Counted from the first letter of the stretch, positions 33,127 through 41,223 are shown. The stretch: DNA of 49,798 nt from Candidatus Pseudobutyricicoccus lothianensis (GCA_904419295.1 CAJFRA010000014.1:1-49798), one strand, 5' to 3'. Notes: a model not told the origin generated them from the sequence alone. Program-made: numbers and translations.

Positions 33127-34437
33127 ATGGATCTGCTGATCAAAGACGTCACAGCGGTGACGATGGACGAACCACAAGTGGTGGAGCACTGCCACATCGG
33201 CATTGAGAACGGAAGGATCGTATGGCTGAGCCCCGAGGCGCCCCAGCAGCCTGCCCGGCGCGTCATCCAGGGGCGGGGCAAAGTGGCCATGCCCGGCCTG
33301 ATCAATACCCATACCCACATGCCCATGACGCTGCTGCGGGGGTATGCCGACGATTACACCCTGCAGGAATGGCTGACCCAGCACATCTTCCCGGCGGAAG
33401 ACCGGCTGGACGCCCGGTGCATCAAAGCCGGCATGCTGCTGGGGCTGGCGGAAGCCATCCGCTTTGGCACCACCTCCATTTCCGAGATGTATTTCCAGCT
33501 GCCCACCATGGCCGAAGCCTGCCTGGAAGCGGGCATCAAAGCCAACCTGTGCAACGCGGCCACCTGCTTCGACCAGGCCCATTACGATTTTGACAAGGCC
33601 GGGGAGACCCGGGAGATGCGGGAGGTGCTGGAGCGGTTCCACGGCGCCGATGGAGGCCGGATCCGGCTGGATGCCGGCATTCACGCGGAATACACCTCCT
33701 TTGACCAGGTATGGCGCAGCAACGCGGCGTTTGCCAAAGAACACGGCCTGAACATGCAGGTCCATGTGTCCGAGACCCGCAAAGAGCACGAGGAGTGCCT
33801 GGGCCGCTGGGGGGCCACACCGGTACAGATCCTGGCGGAAAACGGCGTGTTCGACACCCGGGCCATTGCGGCCCACTGTGTATGGGTCACGCCGGAGGAC
33901 ATGGAGATCTTGGCGGAAAAACAGGTGACGGTGGCCCACAATCCGGTGAGCAACCTGAAACTGGCCTCGGGCATCGCGCCGGTGGCGGAGATGCGGCGCC
34001 GCGGGGTGCGGGTGGCCCTGGGCACCGACGGCGTGGCCAGCAACAACAGCCACGACTTGTTCGAAGAGATCAAGCTGTGCGCCCTGCTGCAAAAAGGGGT
34101 CAGCGGCGACCCCTGCCAGATGCCCGCTCCAGACGCCCTGGCCTGCGCCACGGTGCAGGGGGCCTTTGCCCAAGGCCGGGAAGAGGAATGCGGCCGGCTG
34201 CGCACCGGGATGGATGCCGACCTGATCCTGCTGGATTTCGACAAGCCCTGGCTGCAGCCCGTCCACTCGGTGATCTCCTCCCTGTGCTACACCGCCCGGG
34301 GGCAGGATGTGTGCCTGACCATGGTCAAGGGCAAGATCCTTTACGAAAACGGGGCGTTCCACACCATCGATGTGGAGAAAGCCCGCCGGGAAGTGGAAGG
34401 GTACGCCCTGCCCCGCATCTTGGGGGCCCACGCATAA
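33127..34437 (+). CDS. mtaD: Methylthioadenosine/S-adenosylhomocysteine deaminase-like amidohydrolase
   Basis: 436 aa. Amidohydrolase barrel with the metal ligands NTHTHMPM, VHVSET, AAHCVWV and GTDGVASNNSHDLFEE, the typical pattern of MtaD/DadD deaminases. These convert 5'-methylthioadenosine, S-adenosylhomocysteine or 5'-deoxyadenosine, the by-products of S-adenosylmethionine chemistry, to their inosine forms. At least two radical SAM enzymes in the window make 5'-deoxyadenosine. AAGGAAGGG lies before ATG 33127. Coupled to the PNP gene. The precise substrate preference cannot be read from sequence. Confidence 0.9.
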   Translation: MDLLIKDVTAVTMDEPQVVEHCHIGIENGRIVWLSPEAPQQPARRVIQGRGKVAMPGLINTHTHMPMTLLRGYADDYTLQEWLTQHIFPAEDRLDARCIKAGMLLGLAEAIRFGTTSISEMYFQLPTMAEACLEAGIKANLCNAATCFDQAHYDFDKAGETREMREVLERFHGADGGRIRLDAGIHAEYTSFDQVWRSNAAFAKEHGLNMQVHVSETRKEHEECLGRWGATPVQILAENGVFDTRAIAAHCVWVTPEDMEILAEKQVTVAHNPVSNLKLASGIAPVAEMRRRGVRVALGTDGVASNNSHDLFEEIKLCALLQKGVSGDPCQMPAPDALACATVQGAFAQGREEECGRLRTGMDADLILLDFDKPWLQPVHSVISSLCYTARGQDVCLTMVKGKILYENGAFHTIDVEKARREVEGYALPRILGAHA

Positions 34438-34470
34438 ATCGGCCCGCCCAGCACTATGAATAGTACAAAA

Positions 34471-34492
34471 AAGCGGCCCCGGCAGGCCGCTT
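34471..34492. terminator. Hairpin after the deaminase gene
   Basis: AAGCGGCC and GGCCGCTT form a perfect 8-bp stem with a 6-nt loop, preceded by A6. The tail TTGTGTG makes it a weak terminator on the + strand; it also lies just before the SpoVB-like start. Confidence 0.5.
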
Positions 34493-34513
34493 GTGTGCAA
34501 GGGAGTGCTGGGC

Positions 34514-36091
34514 TTGACCAAACGGAAAAACAGCTTTGTGGAAGGCGCTTTCATCCTCATTGCCGCCAACTTGATCACCAAAGTCATCGGGGCGCTGTTC
34601 AAGATCCCCCTGGGCAACTTGCTGGGGGCAGAGGGGATGGGCGTTTTTTCCGTGGCCTACAACGTGTATACCACCTTGTTCGTCATTGCCACAGCCGGCC
34701 TGCCGGTGGCCATTTCCAAGCTGGTGGCCGAATGCCTGGCCACGGGCCGGCAGGAGGAGACGGGCCGGGTGCTGCGGGTATCGCTGGCGGCTTTTTCCCT
34801 GTTCGGCCTGGCCGCGGCCGCCCTGCTGTGGCTGGGGGCCGATCAGTTGACCGCTTGGGTGGGCAACCCCATGGCGGCCCTGGCTGTGCGGGCCGTGGCG
34901 CCGTCTTTGCTGTTCGTCTCTGTCCTGGCGGTGATCCGGGGGTATTACCAGGGCCTTTCCGACATGGTGCCCACAGCGGTCTCCCAGGTGCTGGAGGCGT
35001 TGGGCAAACTGCTGGTGGGCTATGGCGCCGCCTGCCTGCTGCTGGGCAAGGGCTTTGGCCTGCCGGTGGCCGCAGCAGGGGCCATTGGCGGTGTCACTTT
35101 TGGCAGCGCCCTGTCCACCGTCTACCTGGTGGGCAGATGCTGGAAAGGCCGGCAGGCCGGAAGGGCCCGGGACTGCCGGACGCCGCGCCGCCGCATTTTG
35201 GCGCGCATCGTCTCCTTCGCCATCCCGGTGACGGTGGGGGCCTCGGTGATGAGCCTGACCAGCCTGATCGATATGACCATGGTGATGAACCGGCTGCAAG
35301 ACATCGGTTTTTCCGCCAAAGCGGCCAATGAGCTCTACGGTTCCTACAGCTTGGCCGTCACCCTGTTCACGCTGCCCCAGACACTGGTGATGGCCTTGGC
35401 GGTCAGCATCGTGCCGGTGGCCAGCGCCTATTATGCCCGAGGCGGGGGACCGGCCGCCCGGAAGCCGGTGGAGACGGGCCTGCGGATCGCGGCCCTGATC
35501 GCATTGCCCTCCTCTTTGGGCTTTGTGCTGCTGGCGGAGCCCATTTTGGACTTGATCTACTATTCGCGGCCGGTGGAAAGCGCTGCCGCCGCGCCGCTGC
35601 TGGCCATTTTGGGCTGTGCCGTGTTCTTTGTGGCCCTGGTGTCCCTGACCAATTCCGTGCTGCAGGCCGTGGGCCGGGCCCATATCCCGGTGTACACCAT
35701 GGTGGCCGGGGCACTGGTCAAACTGGCGGTCAACTACTTGCTGGTGGGCATGCCCTGGGTCAACATCTGCGGCGCGCCGGCGGGCACAGTGCTGTGCTAT
35801 GCCACCATCTCCGTGCTCAACCTGGCGGCGCTGCGCCAGGCGGGCATCCCGGTGGCCTATGGCCGCATCTATCTGCGCCCTCTGGCCGCCACCGGCCTGA
35901 TGGGGGCCTTCATCCAGCTGATCCGCCTGCCGGTGCTGGGATACCTGGGGGCCCGGGCCGGCGTGGTGGCGGTGATCTGCCTGGCCGCCCTGTTTTACGG
36001 CCTGATGCTGCTGGCCCTGGGGGCCGTGCCCCGGGAAGATCTGCAGCTGCTGCCGGGCGGGGAGCGGCTATGCCGCCTGCTGCGGCTGTAA
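34514..36091 (+). CDS. spoVB: SpoVB/MurJ-type lipid flippase (putative polysaccharide biosynthesis protein)
   Basis: 525 aa with about 14 hydrophobic segments, a member of the MVF/MOP flippase family. The N-terminus (FVEGAFILIAANLITKVIGA, then FKIPLGNLLG) is the hallmark of the SpoVB group, involved in spore cortex or peptidoglycan precursor transport; MurJ lacks this pattern. TTG 34514 is preferred because AAGGGA (34499-34504) is 9 bp ahead; GTG 34493 and GTG 34505 are less well placed. The name is by family; several paralogues usually occur in one genome, so this need not be the sporulation-specific copy. Upstream of mazG, the common order in this group. Confidence 0.85.
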   Translation: MTKRKNSFVEGAFILIAANLITKVIGALFKIPLGNLLGAEGMGVFSVAYNVYTTLFVIATAGLPVAISKLVAECLATGRQEETGRVLRVSLAAFSLFGLAAAALLWLGADQLTAWVGNPMAALAVRAVAPSLLFVSVLAVIRGYYQGLSDMVPTAVSQVLEALGKLLVGYGAACLLLGKGFGLPVAAAGAIGGVTFGSALSTVYLVGRCWKGRQAGRARDCRTPRRRILARIVSFAIPVTVGASVMSLTSLIDMTMVMNRLQDIGFSAKAANELYGSYSLAVTLFTLPQTLVMALAVSIVPVASAYYARGGGPAARKPVETGLRIAALIALPSSLGFVLLAEPILDLIYYSRPVESAAAAPLLAILGCAVFFVALVSLTNSVLQAVGRAHIPVYTMVAGALVKLAVNYLLVGMPWVNICGAPAGTVLCYATISVLNLAALRQAGIPVAYGRIYLRPLAATGLMGAFIQLIRLPVLGYLGARAGVVAVICLAALFYGLMLLALGAVPREDLQLLPGGERLCRLLRL

Positions 36092-36188
36092 AACAGCGGA
36101 AAAACCGGCGGATCTTGCCAAAAATCCCGGCAAACCCAGGGATCTCAGGGAAGAGCGGGGAAAAAATACTTGCAAAGGAAGTCAAACT

Positions 36189-36968
36189 ATGATAAATTTT
36201 AATCCAAAAGACCGTTATGGCTTTGCCGATCTGGTGGAGATCATGGCGCTGCTGCGCAGCCCCGAGGGGTGCCCCTGGGATAGGGCCCAAGACCACGCCA
36301 GCATCCGGCGCAATTTCATCGAAGAGGTCTATGAGGCGGTGGATGCCATCGACCAGCAGGACGATGCGGGCCTGCGGGAAGAGCTGGGCGACGTGATGAT
36401 GCAAGTGGTGTTCCACGCCCAGATCGCCCGGGAAAATGGCCGGTTCACCATTGACGATGTGACCGACGAAGTGTGCAAAAAGCTGATCCACCGCCATCCC
36501 CACATTTTTGCAGGGGTTTCGGCACATACTTCGGAAGAAGTGATCCGAAATTGGGACGCCATCAAGCGGCAGGAAAAAGGGCAGAAAAACACCGCCCAGA
36601 CCATGGAGCAGATCCCCCACAGCCTGCCGGCGCTGATGTACGCGGAGAAAATGCAGAGCCGGGCCCAAAAAGGCGGCTTCCAATGGCCGGCGCTGCCCCA
36701 GGCCCTGGAGGCGCTGCAGCAGCTGGCCGCCGGGCTGGGCCCCGCTGTGGAGCAGGGGTGCGGGCAGCAGGCATTGGGCGATGTGCTGTTTGCCGCAGTG
36801 GCCGCCGCCCGCCTGTGTCAAGCAGACCCGGAAGAATGCCTTTACCGGGCCAGCCAACGGTTTTTGACCCAATTCGGGCAGATGGAAGAAGCGGCCCCGG
36901 CGCCTTTGCAGGAAATGACGGAAGCGCAGCAACAGGCTCTGTGGGAACAGGTAAAGAACAGGCAGTAG
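36189..36968 (+). CDS. mazG: Nucleoside triphosphate pyrophosphohydrolase MazG
   Basis: 259 aa, two tandem MazG folds. Hydrolyses (d)NTPs to monophosphates, a housekeeping role. The first domain has the [10 protein letters not shown] and [13 protein letters not shown] metal-binding helices (ExxE and ExxD); the second is less conserved ([15 protein letters not shown] keeps GD). [18 protein letters not shown] is the start signature. AAAGGAAG before the ATG. Followed by hupB 41 bp downstream, as in many Firmicutes. Confidence 0.93.
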   Translation: MINFNPKDRYGFADLVEIMALLRSPEGCPWDRAQDHASIRRNFIEEVYEAVDAIDQQDDAGLREELGDVMMQVVFHAQIARENGRFTIDDVTDEVCKKLIHRHPHIFAGVSAHTSEEVIRNWDAIKRQEKGQKNTAQTMEQIPHSLPALMYAEKMQSRAQKGGFQWPALPQALEALQQLAAGLGPAVEQGCGQQALGDVLFAAVAAARLCQADPEECLYRASQRFLTQFGQMEEAAPAPLQEMTEAQQQALWEQVKNRQ

Positions 36969-37009
36969 TCCGCCCTGCAGGGGTGGGATGCAAGAAGGAG
37001 GATACAAAC

Positions 37010-37285
37010 ATGAATAAAACAGAATTGATCGCGGCCATTGCCGAAAAAGCAGAGCTTTCCAAAAAAGACGCCGAGGCGGCGCTGAACGCTTCGGTGGAGG
37101 CCATTTCCGAAGCCCTGGCCCAGGGCGACAAGATCCAGCTCATCGGCTTTGGCTCTTTTGAAGTCAAGGAGCGGGCCGCCCGGGTGGGCCGCAACCCCAA
37201 GACAAAGGAAGAGATCAAGATCCCTGCCAGCAAATACCCGGTGTTCAAGGCGGGCAAGGCCCTGAAGGACAGAGTGGCCGAATAA
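37010..37285 (+). CDS. hup: DNA-binding protein HU
   Basis: 91 aa, standard HU length. [37 protein letters not shown] and the beta-arm K-proline segment are characteristic. Dimeric nucleoid-associated DNA bender. AAGGAGG sits 8 bp before the ATG at 37010. Sits between mazG and rqcP in the mazG-hup-yabO-yabP-yabQ-divIC-yabR order of Bacilli/Clostridia. A strong terminator follows. Confidence 0.95.
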   Translation: MNKTELIAAIAEKAELSKKDAEAALNASVEAISEALAQGDKIQLIGFGSFEVKERAARVGRNPKTKEEIKIPASKYPVFKAGKALKDRVAE

Positions 37286-37297
37286 GCGAGCAAAGAA

Positions 37298-37334
37298 AGG
37301 CAGTCCCGGCTGGGCCGGGGCTGCCGTTTTTCTA
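37298..37334 (+). terminator. Intrinsic terminator of hup
   Basis: GGCAGTCCCGG and CCGGGGCTGCC form an 11-bp stem (one G-T pair) with a 5-nt loop followed by GTTTTTC. Confidence 0.88.
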
Positions 37335-37353
37335 GCAGAGGAGGGAAAACGCC

Positions 37354-37596
37354 ATGCGTTTGGACAAATATCTGAAGGTGGCCCGGCTGATCAAGCGCCG
37401 CACCGTGGCCAACGACGCCTGCGATGTGGGCCGGGTGACGGTCAACGGCAAGCCGGCCAAGGCCAGCTACCAGGTGAAGGTGGGCGACGTGCTGGAACTG
37501 GCCTTTGGCGCCCGCACTTTAAAAGTGCAGGTGCTGCAGACGCCGGAGCACGTGGGCAAAAACGAAGCCGGCCTGCTCTACCAGGAGATCGAATAA
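37354..37596 (+). CDS. rqcP: S4-domain RNA-binding protein RqcP (YabO/Hsp15-like)
   Basis: 80 aa. An S4 domain (MRLDKYLKVARLIKRRTVAND, then GRVTVNGKPAKASYQVKVGD) in a single small protein. RqcP binds stalled 50S subunits with RqcH and helps alanine tailing during ribosome-associated quality control. Gene position directly after hup and before yabP supports this. GAGGAGGG before ATG 37354. Confidence 0.92.
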   Translation: MRLDKYLKVARLIKRRTVANDACDVGRVTVNGKPAKASYQVKVGDVLELAFGARTLKVQVLQTPEHVGKNEAGLLYQEIE

Positions 37597-37602
37597 AAAA
37601 GT

Positions 37603-37632
37603 GACATAACCGGCCCCCCTGGCCCATATAGT
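37603..37632 (+). promoter_or_regulatory. SigE-like sporulation promoter of yabP
   Basis: GACATAAC (37603-37610) and CATATAGT (37625-37632), about 15 bp apart, resemble the SigE consensus (kCATAtt and CATACAmT pattern). In B. subtilis yabP-yabQ is transcribed in the mother cell by SigE. No SigA promoter is evident in this gap. Confidence 0.6.
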
Positions 37633-37660
37633 GTAGTGAATTGAGAAAGGGGCGGTCGTG

Positions 37661-37945
37661 ATGAAAAACGAAGATTTCAGAAGAGTGGAACTTTCCCCCC
37701 ACAATGTGGTGGTGGAAAACCGGGAGCGGCTGAGCGTCTCCGGCGTGGCCGAAGTCATCAGTTTTGACGAAAACGAAGTGTCGCTGGTAACCAGCATGGG
37801 CATCCTCACCGTAGGAGGCCAGGAGCTCCATGTGGAAAAGCTCAACTTGGAAATGGGCGAGCTGGCCATTGTTGGCCGGGTGGAAGCGGTGGTGTACGAA
37901 GATGAGCAGCAGCGCCGCCGGGGCTTCTGGTCCCGCCTGTTTTGA
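37661..37945 (+). CDS. yabP: Sporulation protein YabP
   Basis: 94 aa. RVELSPHNVVVENRERLSVS, GVAEVISFDENEVSL and TVGGQELHVEKLNLEMGE fit YabP, required for spore formation in B. subtilis, with a beta-rich fold. ATG 37661 has AAAGGGG 8 bp upstream; GTG 37658 one codon earlier is less likely. A SigE-like promoter precedes it. yabQ follows after 6 bp. Confidence 0.92.
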   Translation: MKNEDFRRVELSPHNVVVENRERLSVSGVAEVISFDENEVSLVTSMGILTVGGQELHVEKLNLEMGELAIVGRVEAVVYEDEQQRRRGFWSRLF

Positions 37946-37951
37946 CCGGCC

Positions 37952-38329
37952 ATGGAAGTGATGCTGGCCGACCAGACCCGGGCTTTTCTCTATGCCGCCC
38001 TGTTGGGGGCGGGGCTGGGCCTGCTGTATGATCTGCTGCGCACCATCCGCATTTTATTGGGGAACGGGAAGTGGCTGACCGCCGGGCTGGACCTTTTTTA
38101 TTGCCTGGCGGCAGCCCTCTCCTTTTTCACCCTGACACTGCTGTACGGCCAAGGGCAGGTGCGCTCCTACACCGTGGCAGGCGCTGTTTTGGGCGCCGTG
38201 CTCTACTTCAGCGGTTTTTCCCACCTGGTGTTGGCCGTATTGGCGCCGGTGGCCCGGTTTTTCCACGGCCTGCTGGGCAGAATGGGTAAAATCGGGCAAA
38301 AAACCCTGCAAAAGACAAGGAAAAAGTAA
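37952..38329 (+). CDS. yabQ: Spore cortex biosynthesis protein YabQ
   Basis: 125 aa with about three membrane segments (LADQTRAFLYAALLGAG, LGLLYDLLRTIRI, LFYCLAAALSFFTLTLLYG, FSGFSHLVLAVLAP). YabQ sits in the spore outer membrane and is needed for cortex formation. The ATG at 37952 has no strong Shine-Dalgarno and follows yabP by 6 bp, so translation is likely coupled; ATG 37961 is an alternative start. The C-terminus is basic. Confidence 0.9.
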   Translation: MEVMLADQTRAFLYAALLGAGLGLLYDLLRTIRILLGNGKWLTAGLDLFYCLAAALSFFTLTLLYGQGQVRSYTVAGAVLGAVLYFSGFSHLVLAVLAPVARFFHGLLGRMGKIGQKTLQKTRKK

Positions 38330-38337
38330 GAATGGAA

Positions 38338-38366
38338 TTGACTTTTTGGCCGCTTTTCCTTAAAAT
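38338..38366 (+). promoter_or_regulatory. SigA-type promoter of divIC
   Basis: TTGACT (38338-38343), a 17-bp spacer and TAAAAT (38361-38366), giving the division gene vegetative expression separate from the sporulation genes upstream. Confidence 0.8.
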
Positions 38367-38467
38367 ATAACTGAACATCCGCAATGAGCCACGGGATGTG
38401 GGCCCTGCTGCCGGCAGGGCGTGGAAACAGAGGACAGGCACGGAGCCCGCAGGCCAAGGAGATCCCT

Positions 38468-38752
38468 ATGAGACGGAAGAAAAAAGTTGGTTTGTTCACA
38501 AAAGTGCTGGTCGTGGGTTTTGCCGGCTACGCCACATTTGCCATGGTGTCGCTGCAAATGCAGATCAGCCAAAAAAAGGAGGAGCAGGCGCAGCTCCAGG
38601 CCCAGGTGGAAGAGCAGGCCCTGCGCAATGCGGAGACAAAAGCGCTTTTGGAAAGCGATAACTCCGACGAATATGTTGCACGCATTGCCCGTGAAAAACT
38701 GGGGTATGTATCCCCGGGCGAGCGGGTGTTTGTGGATATTTCAAGCAAATAA
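38468..38752 (+). CDS. divIC: Septum formation initiator DivIC/FtsL-type
   Basis: 94 aa. A short basic N-terminus, one transmembrane segment (about 10-27), then a coiled coil rich in Gln/Glu (about 28-62) and the conserved end EYVARIAREKLGYVSPGERVF, diagnostic of DivIC (FtsB family). Acts in the divisome with FtsL and DivIB. AAGGAG (38457-38462) selects ATG 38468; the longer frame has no support. Followed by the S1 protein gene after 23 bp. Confidence 0.93.
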   Translation: MRRKKKVGLFTKVLVVGFAGYATFAMVSLQMQISQKKEEQAQLQAQVEEQALRNAETKALLESDNSDEYVARIAREKLGYVSPGERVFVDISSK

Positions 38753-38775
38753 AACAGAGGGGAAACAAAGCGAAT

Positions 38776-39195
38776 ATGGAGCTGACAGTCGGAACGATCT
38801 ATGACGGCAAAGTGACAGGAATCACGAAGTTTGGCGCCTTTGTGGCCTTGCCCGGCGGCAAGAGCGGCATGGTGCACATCTCAGAGGTGGCCAACACTTA
38901 TGTGGAAGACATCAAGCAGTATCTGGCCGAGGGGCAGGAAGTCAAAGTCAAGCTGATCGCCATCGACCCGCAAGGGCGGATCAACCTTTCGATCAAAAAG
39001 GCGGAGCCGCCCCGGGAGCGGACCACCGGGCGGCCGCGGCAGGCAGTGCCTGCACCGGTGCGCAGCACACTGCAAAAGACCAACGATCTGTCCTTTGAAG
39101 ATAAGCTGAAGCATTTTATGCAGTCCAGCGAGAGCAAGATCTCTGACATACGCGCCTACAGCGACCGGCGCAGCTCCAGAAAAAGAGGCAGATAG
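38776..39195 (+). CDS. yabR: S1-domain RNA-binding protein YabR
   Basis: 139 aa. The S1 domain occupies residues 1-75 (VGTIYDGKVTGITKFGAFVA, SGMVHISEVA, INLSIKKAE) followed by a basic, Arg/Pro-rich linker and a helical tail. General-stress protein 13-like RNA-binding protein, part of the standard divIC-yabR pair. GAGGGGAAA before the ATG. Confidence 0.92.
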   Translation: MELTVGTIYDGKVTGITKFGAFVALPGGKSGMVHISEVANTYVEDIKQYLAEGQEVKVKLIAIDPQGRINLSIKKAEPPRERTTGRPRQAVPAPVRSTLQKTNDLSFEDKLKHFMQSSESKISDIRAYSDRRSSRKRGR

Positions 39196-39218
39196 AGTAC
39201 AGAGCGCGGCCCAAGCGG

Positions 39219-39247
39219 TTGCGCTTTGTTTGTGTTCGGGGTATAAT
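39219..39247 (+). promoter_or_regulatory. SigA-type promoter of the fumarase leader
   Basis: TTGCGC (39219-39224), a 17-bp spacer and a perfect TATAAT (39242-39247), 351 bp before the fumarase start. Confidence 0.8.
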
Positions 39248-39253
39248 AACGGG

Positions 39254-39597
39254 GAGGCGCTCCGGGCGATGGTTTTTTTGGCCCGCCCCGGCGCTGCCGG
39301 AACGATCCTGCCCCCGCCGCCGATGGGGAGGCGTGGGCGGCCGGCATTTGTGTGTTCCGCCTGGCAAGGCGGCAAAATGGGTGAGGGGCAGGTTCCCAAC
39401 AGACAAAAAGAGGGCGCCCTTCCAACGGAAGCGCGCCAAAAATTAGGTTGTGGGGATAAAGATATGAACGGTGTGTGAGAACTCTCCTTCTCACATCCAT
39501 AGGATACCACTTGCACAGTCTGTTGTCCATAGGAAGTTTTGTCATCTTTTGTCAGATGCAGATGCCTGCCAGACCAGATGGAAAGGAAGTTGTGACA
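39254..39597 (+). other. Long GC-rich structured leader (or ncRNA) before the fumarase alpha gene
   Basis: No convincing gene is present; ATG 39269 opens a 69-codon frame with GGGAGG 11 bp ahead, but the peptide is Gly/Pro-rich and coding is doubtful. Visible structure: a hairpin at about 39258-39292 (CCGGGCG against CGCCC with a T7 loop), one at about 39413-39438 (CTTCC-AAC-GGAAG within GGCGC/GCGCC), and the 8-bp perfect TGTGAGAA/TTCTCACA at 39474-39495. The 9-bp TCCATAGGA occurs twice near 39496 and 39527. I do not recognise a known riboswitch. Confidence 0.5.
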
Positions 39598-40440
39598 ATG
39601 CGAGAGATTTCAGCAAAAGACATTACCAAAAAGGTGCGGGAAGCCTGTATTGCGGCCAACTGCCGGCTGCCCGACGATGTGATCGAATCCTTCAAAAAAG
39701 GCCGCCAAGAGGAGAGATCCCCTCTGGGCTGCCAGATCTTTGACAAGATGCTGGAAAACGCGGAACTGGCGGCCAGCAAGGAAGTGCCGGTGTGCCAGGA
39801 TACCGGCATGGCGGTGATCTTTGCCGAAGTGGGGCAGGATTGCCACATTGTAGACGGCGACTTTGAGACCGCTGTGAACGAAGGGGTGCGCCAGGGATAT
39901 GTGGAAGGCTATCTGCGCCTTTCGGTGGTGTCGGACCCGCTGCGCCGTGTGAACACCAACGACAACACGCCGGCCATCATCCACACCACCATCGTGCCCG
40001 GCGACAAGCTGCACATCGTGGTGGCGCCCAAGGGGTTCGGCAGTGAAAACATGAGCGCCATCAAGATGTTTACGCCGGCCGCCAGCCGGGAAGACGTGAT
40101 CGACTTCATTGTGGAGACCATGTCCAAGGCCGGCAGCAACCCCTGCCCGCCGATGATCGTGGGCGTGGGCCTGGGCGGCACTTTTGAAAAAGCGGCATAC
40201 CTGGCCAAAAAAGCGGTCTGCACCCCGCTGGATGCCCCGGCTCAGGATGACTTTTACGCGGAGATGGAACGGGAGATCACCGAAAAGGCCAACAAACTGG
40301 GCATCGGCCCCCAGGGCTGGGGCGGCACGGTGACGGCGCTGAAAGTGCGCGTCATGGCCTTTGGCACCCACATTGCGGGCCTGCCCTGCGCAGTCAACAT
40401 CGGCTGCCATGTGACACGGCACCAGGAATTTACGCTCTAA
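39598..40440 (+). CDS. Class I fumarate hydratase, alpha subunit (or tartrate dehydratase alpha)
   Basis: 280 aa. The 4Fe-4S hydro-lyase N-terminal domain: PVCQDTGMAVIF, NDNTPAIIHTTIVPGDKL, KGFGSENMSAIKMF and PPMIVGVGLGGTFEKAAYLAK. The three cluster-ligand cysteines expected of the class are consistent with those seen near residues 60, 180 and 270. In anaerobes this subunit works with a beta subunit (C-terminal domain), usually the next gene; here a terminator and hpf follow, so the beta subunit must be elsewhere or absent. ATG 39598 with AAGGAAG 8 bp before. Whether it acts on fumarate or L-tartrate cannot be told from alpha alone. Confidence 0.9.
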   Translation: MREISAKDITKKVREACIAANCRLPDDVIESFKKGRQEERSPLGCQIFDKMLENAELAASKEVPVCQDTGMAVIFAEVGQDCHIVDGDFETAVNEGVRQGYVEGYLRLSVVSDPLRRVNTNDNTPAIIHTTIVPGDKLHIVVAPKGFGSENMSAIKMFTPAASREDVIDFIVETMSKAGSNPCPPMIVGVGLGGTFEKAAYLAKKAVCTPLDAPAQDDFYAEMEREITEKANKLGIGPQGWGGTVTALKVRVMAFGTHIAGLPCAVNIGCHVTRHQEFTL

Positions 40441-40460
40441 AGGCAAAAGAGGGGCGGAAG

Positions 40461-40488
40461 AAAGGCGGGGGATGCCCCGCCTTTTTTG
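40461..40488 (+). terminator. Intrinsic terminator of the fumarase gene
   Basis: AAAGGCGGGG and CCCCGCCTTT form a 10-bp stem with a 4-nt loop and a T6 tail. Confidence 0.93.
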
Positions 40489-40583
40489 CACCAAAAGGCC
40501 GCCGGGCGGCGGGGCGGTTTTCGTCCTTTACAGAGCATCTGAAAAAATTAACAAAAAGTATTCGCTTTTGCCAAGGAATGTGC

Positions 40584-40589
40584 TATAAT
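40584..40589 (+). promoter_or_regulatory. -10 element of hpf
   Basis: A perfect TATAAT, 53 bp before the hpf start; at 17 bp upstream the -35 is a poor TTCGCT, so activation or another sigma factor is possible. Confidence 0.65.
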
Positions 40590-40641
40590 ATCACTAACCA
40601 AAGGAAGAGTGGCACAACAAATTGCAAAGGAGTGTTACGTT

Positions 40642-41181
40642 ATGAAGATGACCTTTACAGAAAGAAAGGTATCTATTTCCGATGAGGTAAAGGAGTATGC
40701 CGCCAAAAAGTGCGAGAAACTCGATCGATACTTCGATAAAGACAGCAGCGCCAAAGTAACGTTTTCCATGGAGCGGGGCCGCCACATTGTGGAGATCACC
40801 GTGGCCCATGGGGGCATGCTGTTCCGGGCCAGCGAACAGACCCATGATATGTACGCTTCCATCGACGGTGCGGTAGACAGCATCCAGCGCCAGATCCAGA
40901 AGAACAAAACAAGGCTGGAAAAACGCCTGCGCCAGGGGGCTTTCGACAAACCGGCGGAGTTCCAAAAGCTGGCCGAAGACCAAGCGCCGGAGGACATTTA
41001 CGATGTGCTGCGGGTCAAGGAATTTGAAGTCAAGCCCATGACGGTGGAAGAGGCCATCTTGCAGATGAACCTGCTGGGCCACACCTTCTTCTTCTTCCGC
41101 AACAGCGAAGAAGACGACCGCCACAGCATCGTTTACCGCCGCACCAACGGCGGCTATGGCCTGATCATCAGCAAAGAATAG
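40642..41181 (+). CDS. hpf: Long-form ribosome hibernation promoting factor HPF
   Basis: 179 aa, the long type that dimerises 70S ribosomes into 100S particles in stationary phase. N-terminal YfiA-like domain (MKMTFTERKVSISDEVKEYA, AKVTFSMERGRHIVEITV) and the C-terminal dimerisation domain (KPMTVEEAILQMNLLGHTFF, IVYRRTNGGYGLI), complete. AAAGGAG before ATG 40642. Monocistronic with its own promoter and a terminator at 41194-41223. Confidence 0.95.
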   Translation: MKMTFTERKVSISDEVKEYAAKKCEKLDRYFDKDSSAKVTFSMERGRHIVEITVAHGGMLFRASEQTHDMYASIDGAVDSIQRQIQKNKTRLEKRLRQGAFDKPAEFQKLAEDQAPEDIYDVLRVKEFEVKPMTVEEAILQMNLLGHTFFFFRNSEEDDRHSIVYRRTNGGYGLIISKE

Positions 41182-41193
41182 CAGAGAGATTCC

Positions 41194-41223
41194 AAGGCGC
41201 GGGGGCAACCCCTGCGCCTTTTC
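41194..41223 (+). terminator. Intrinsic terminator of hpf
   Basis: AAGGCGCGGGG pairs with CCCCTGCGCCTT (one bulged T) around a short loop, followed by TTCTT. Confidence 0.8.

Noticed and set aside
39474-39495. Crp-type operator TGTGA...TCACA before the fumarase gene
   Set aside because: The half-sites are 12 bp apart, too far for a Crp dimer; a simple hairpin is the better reading.
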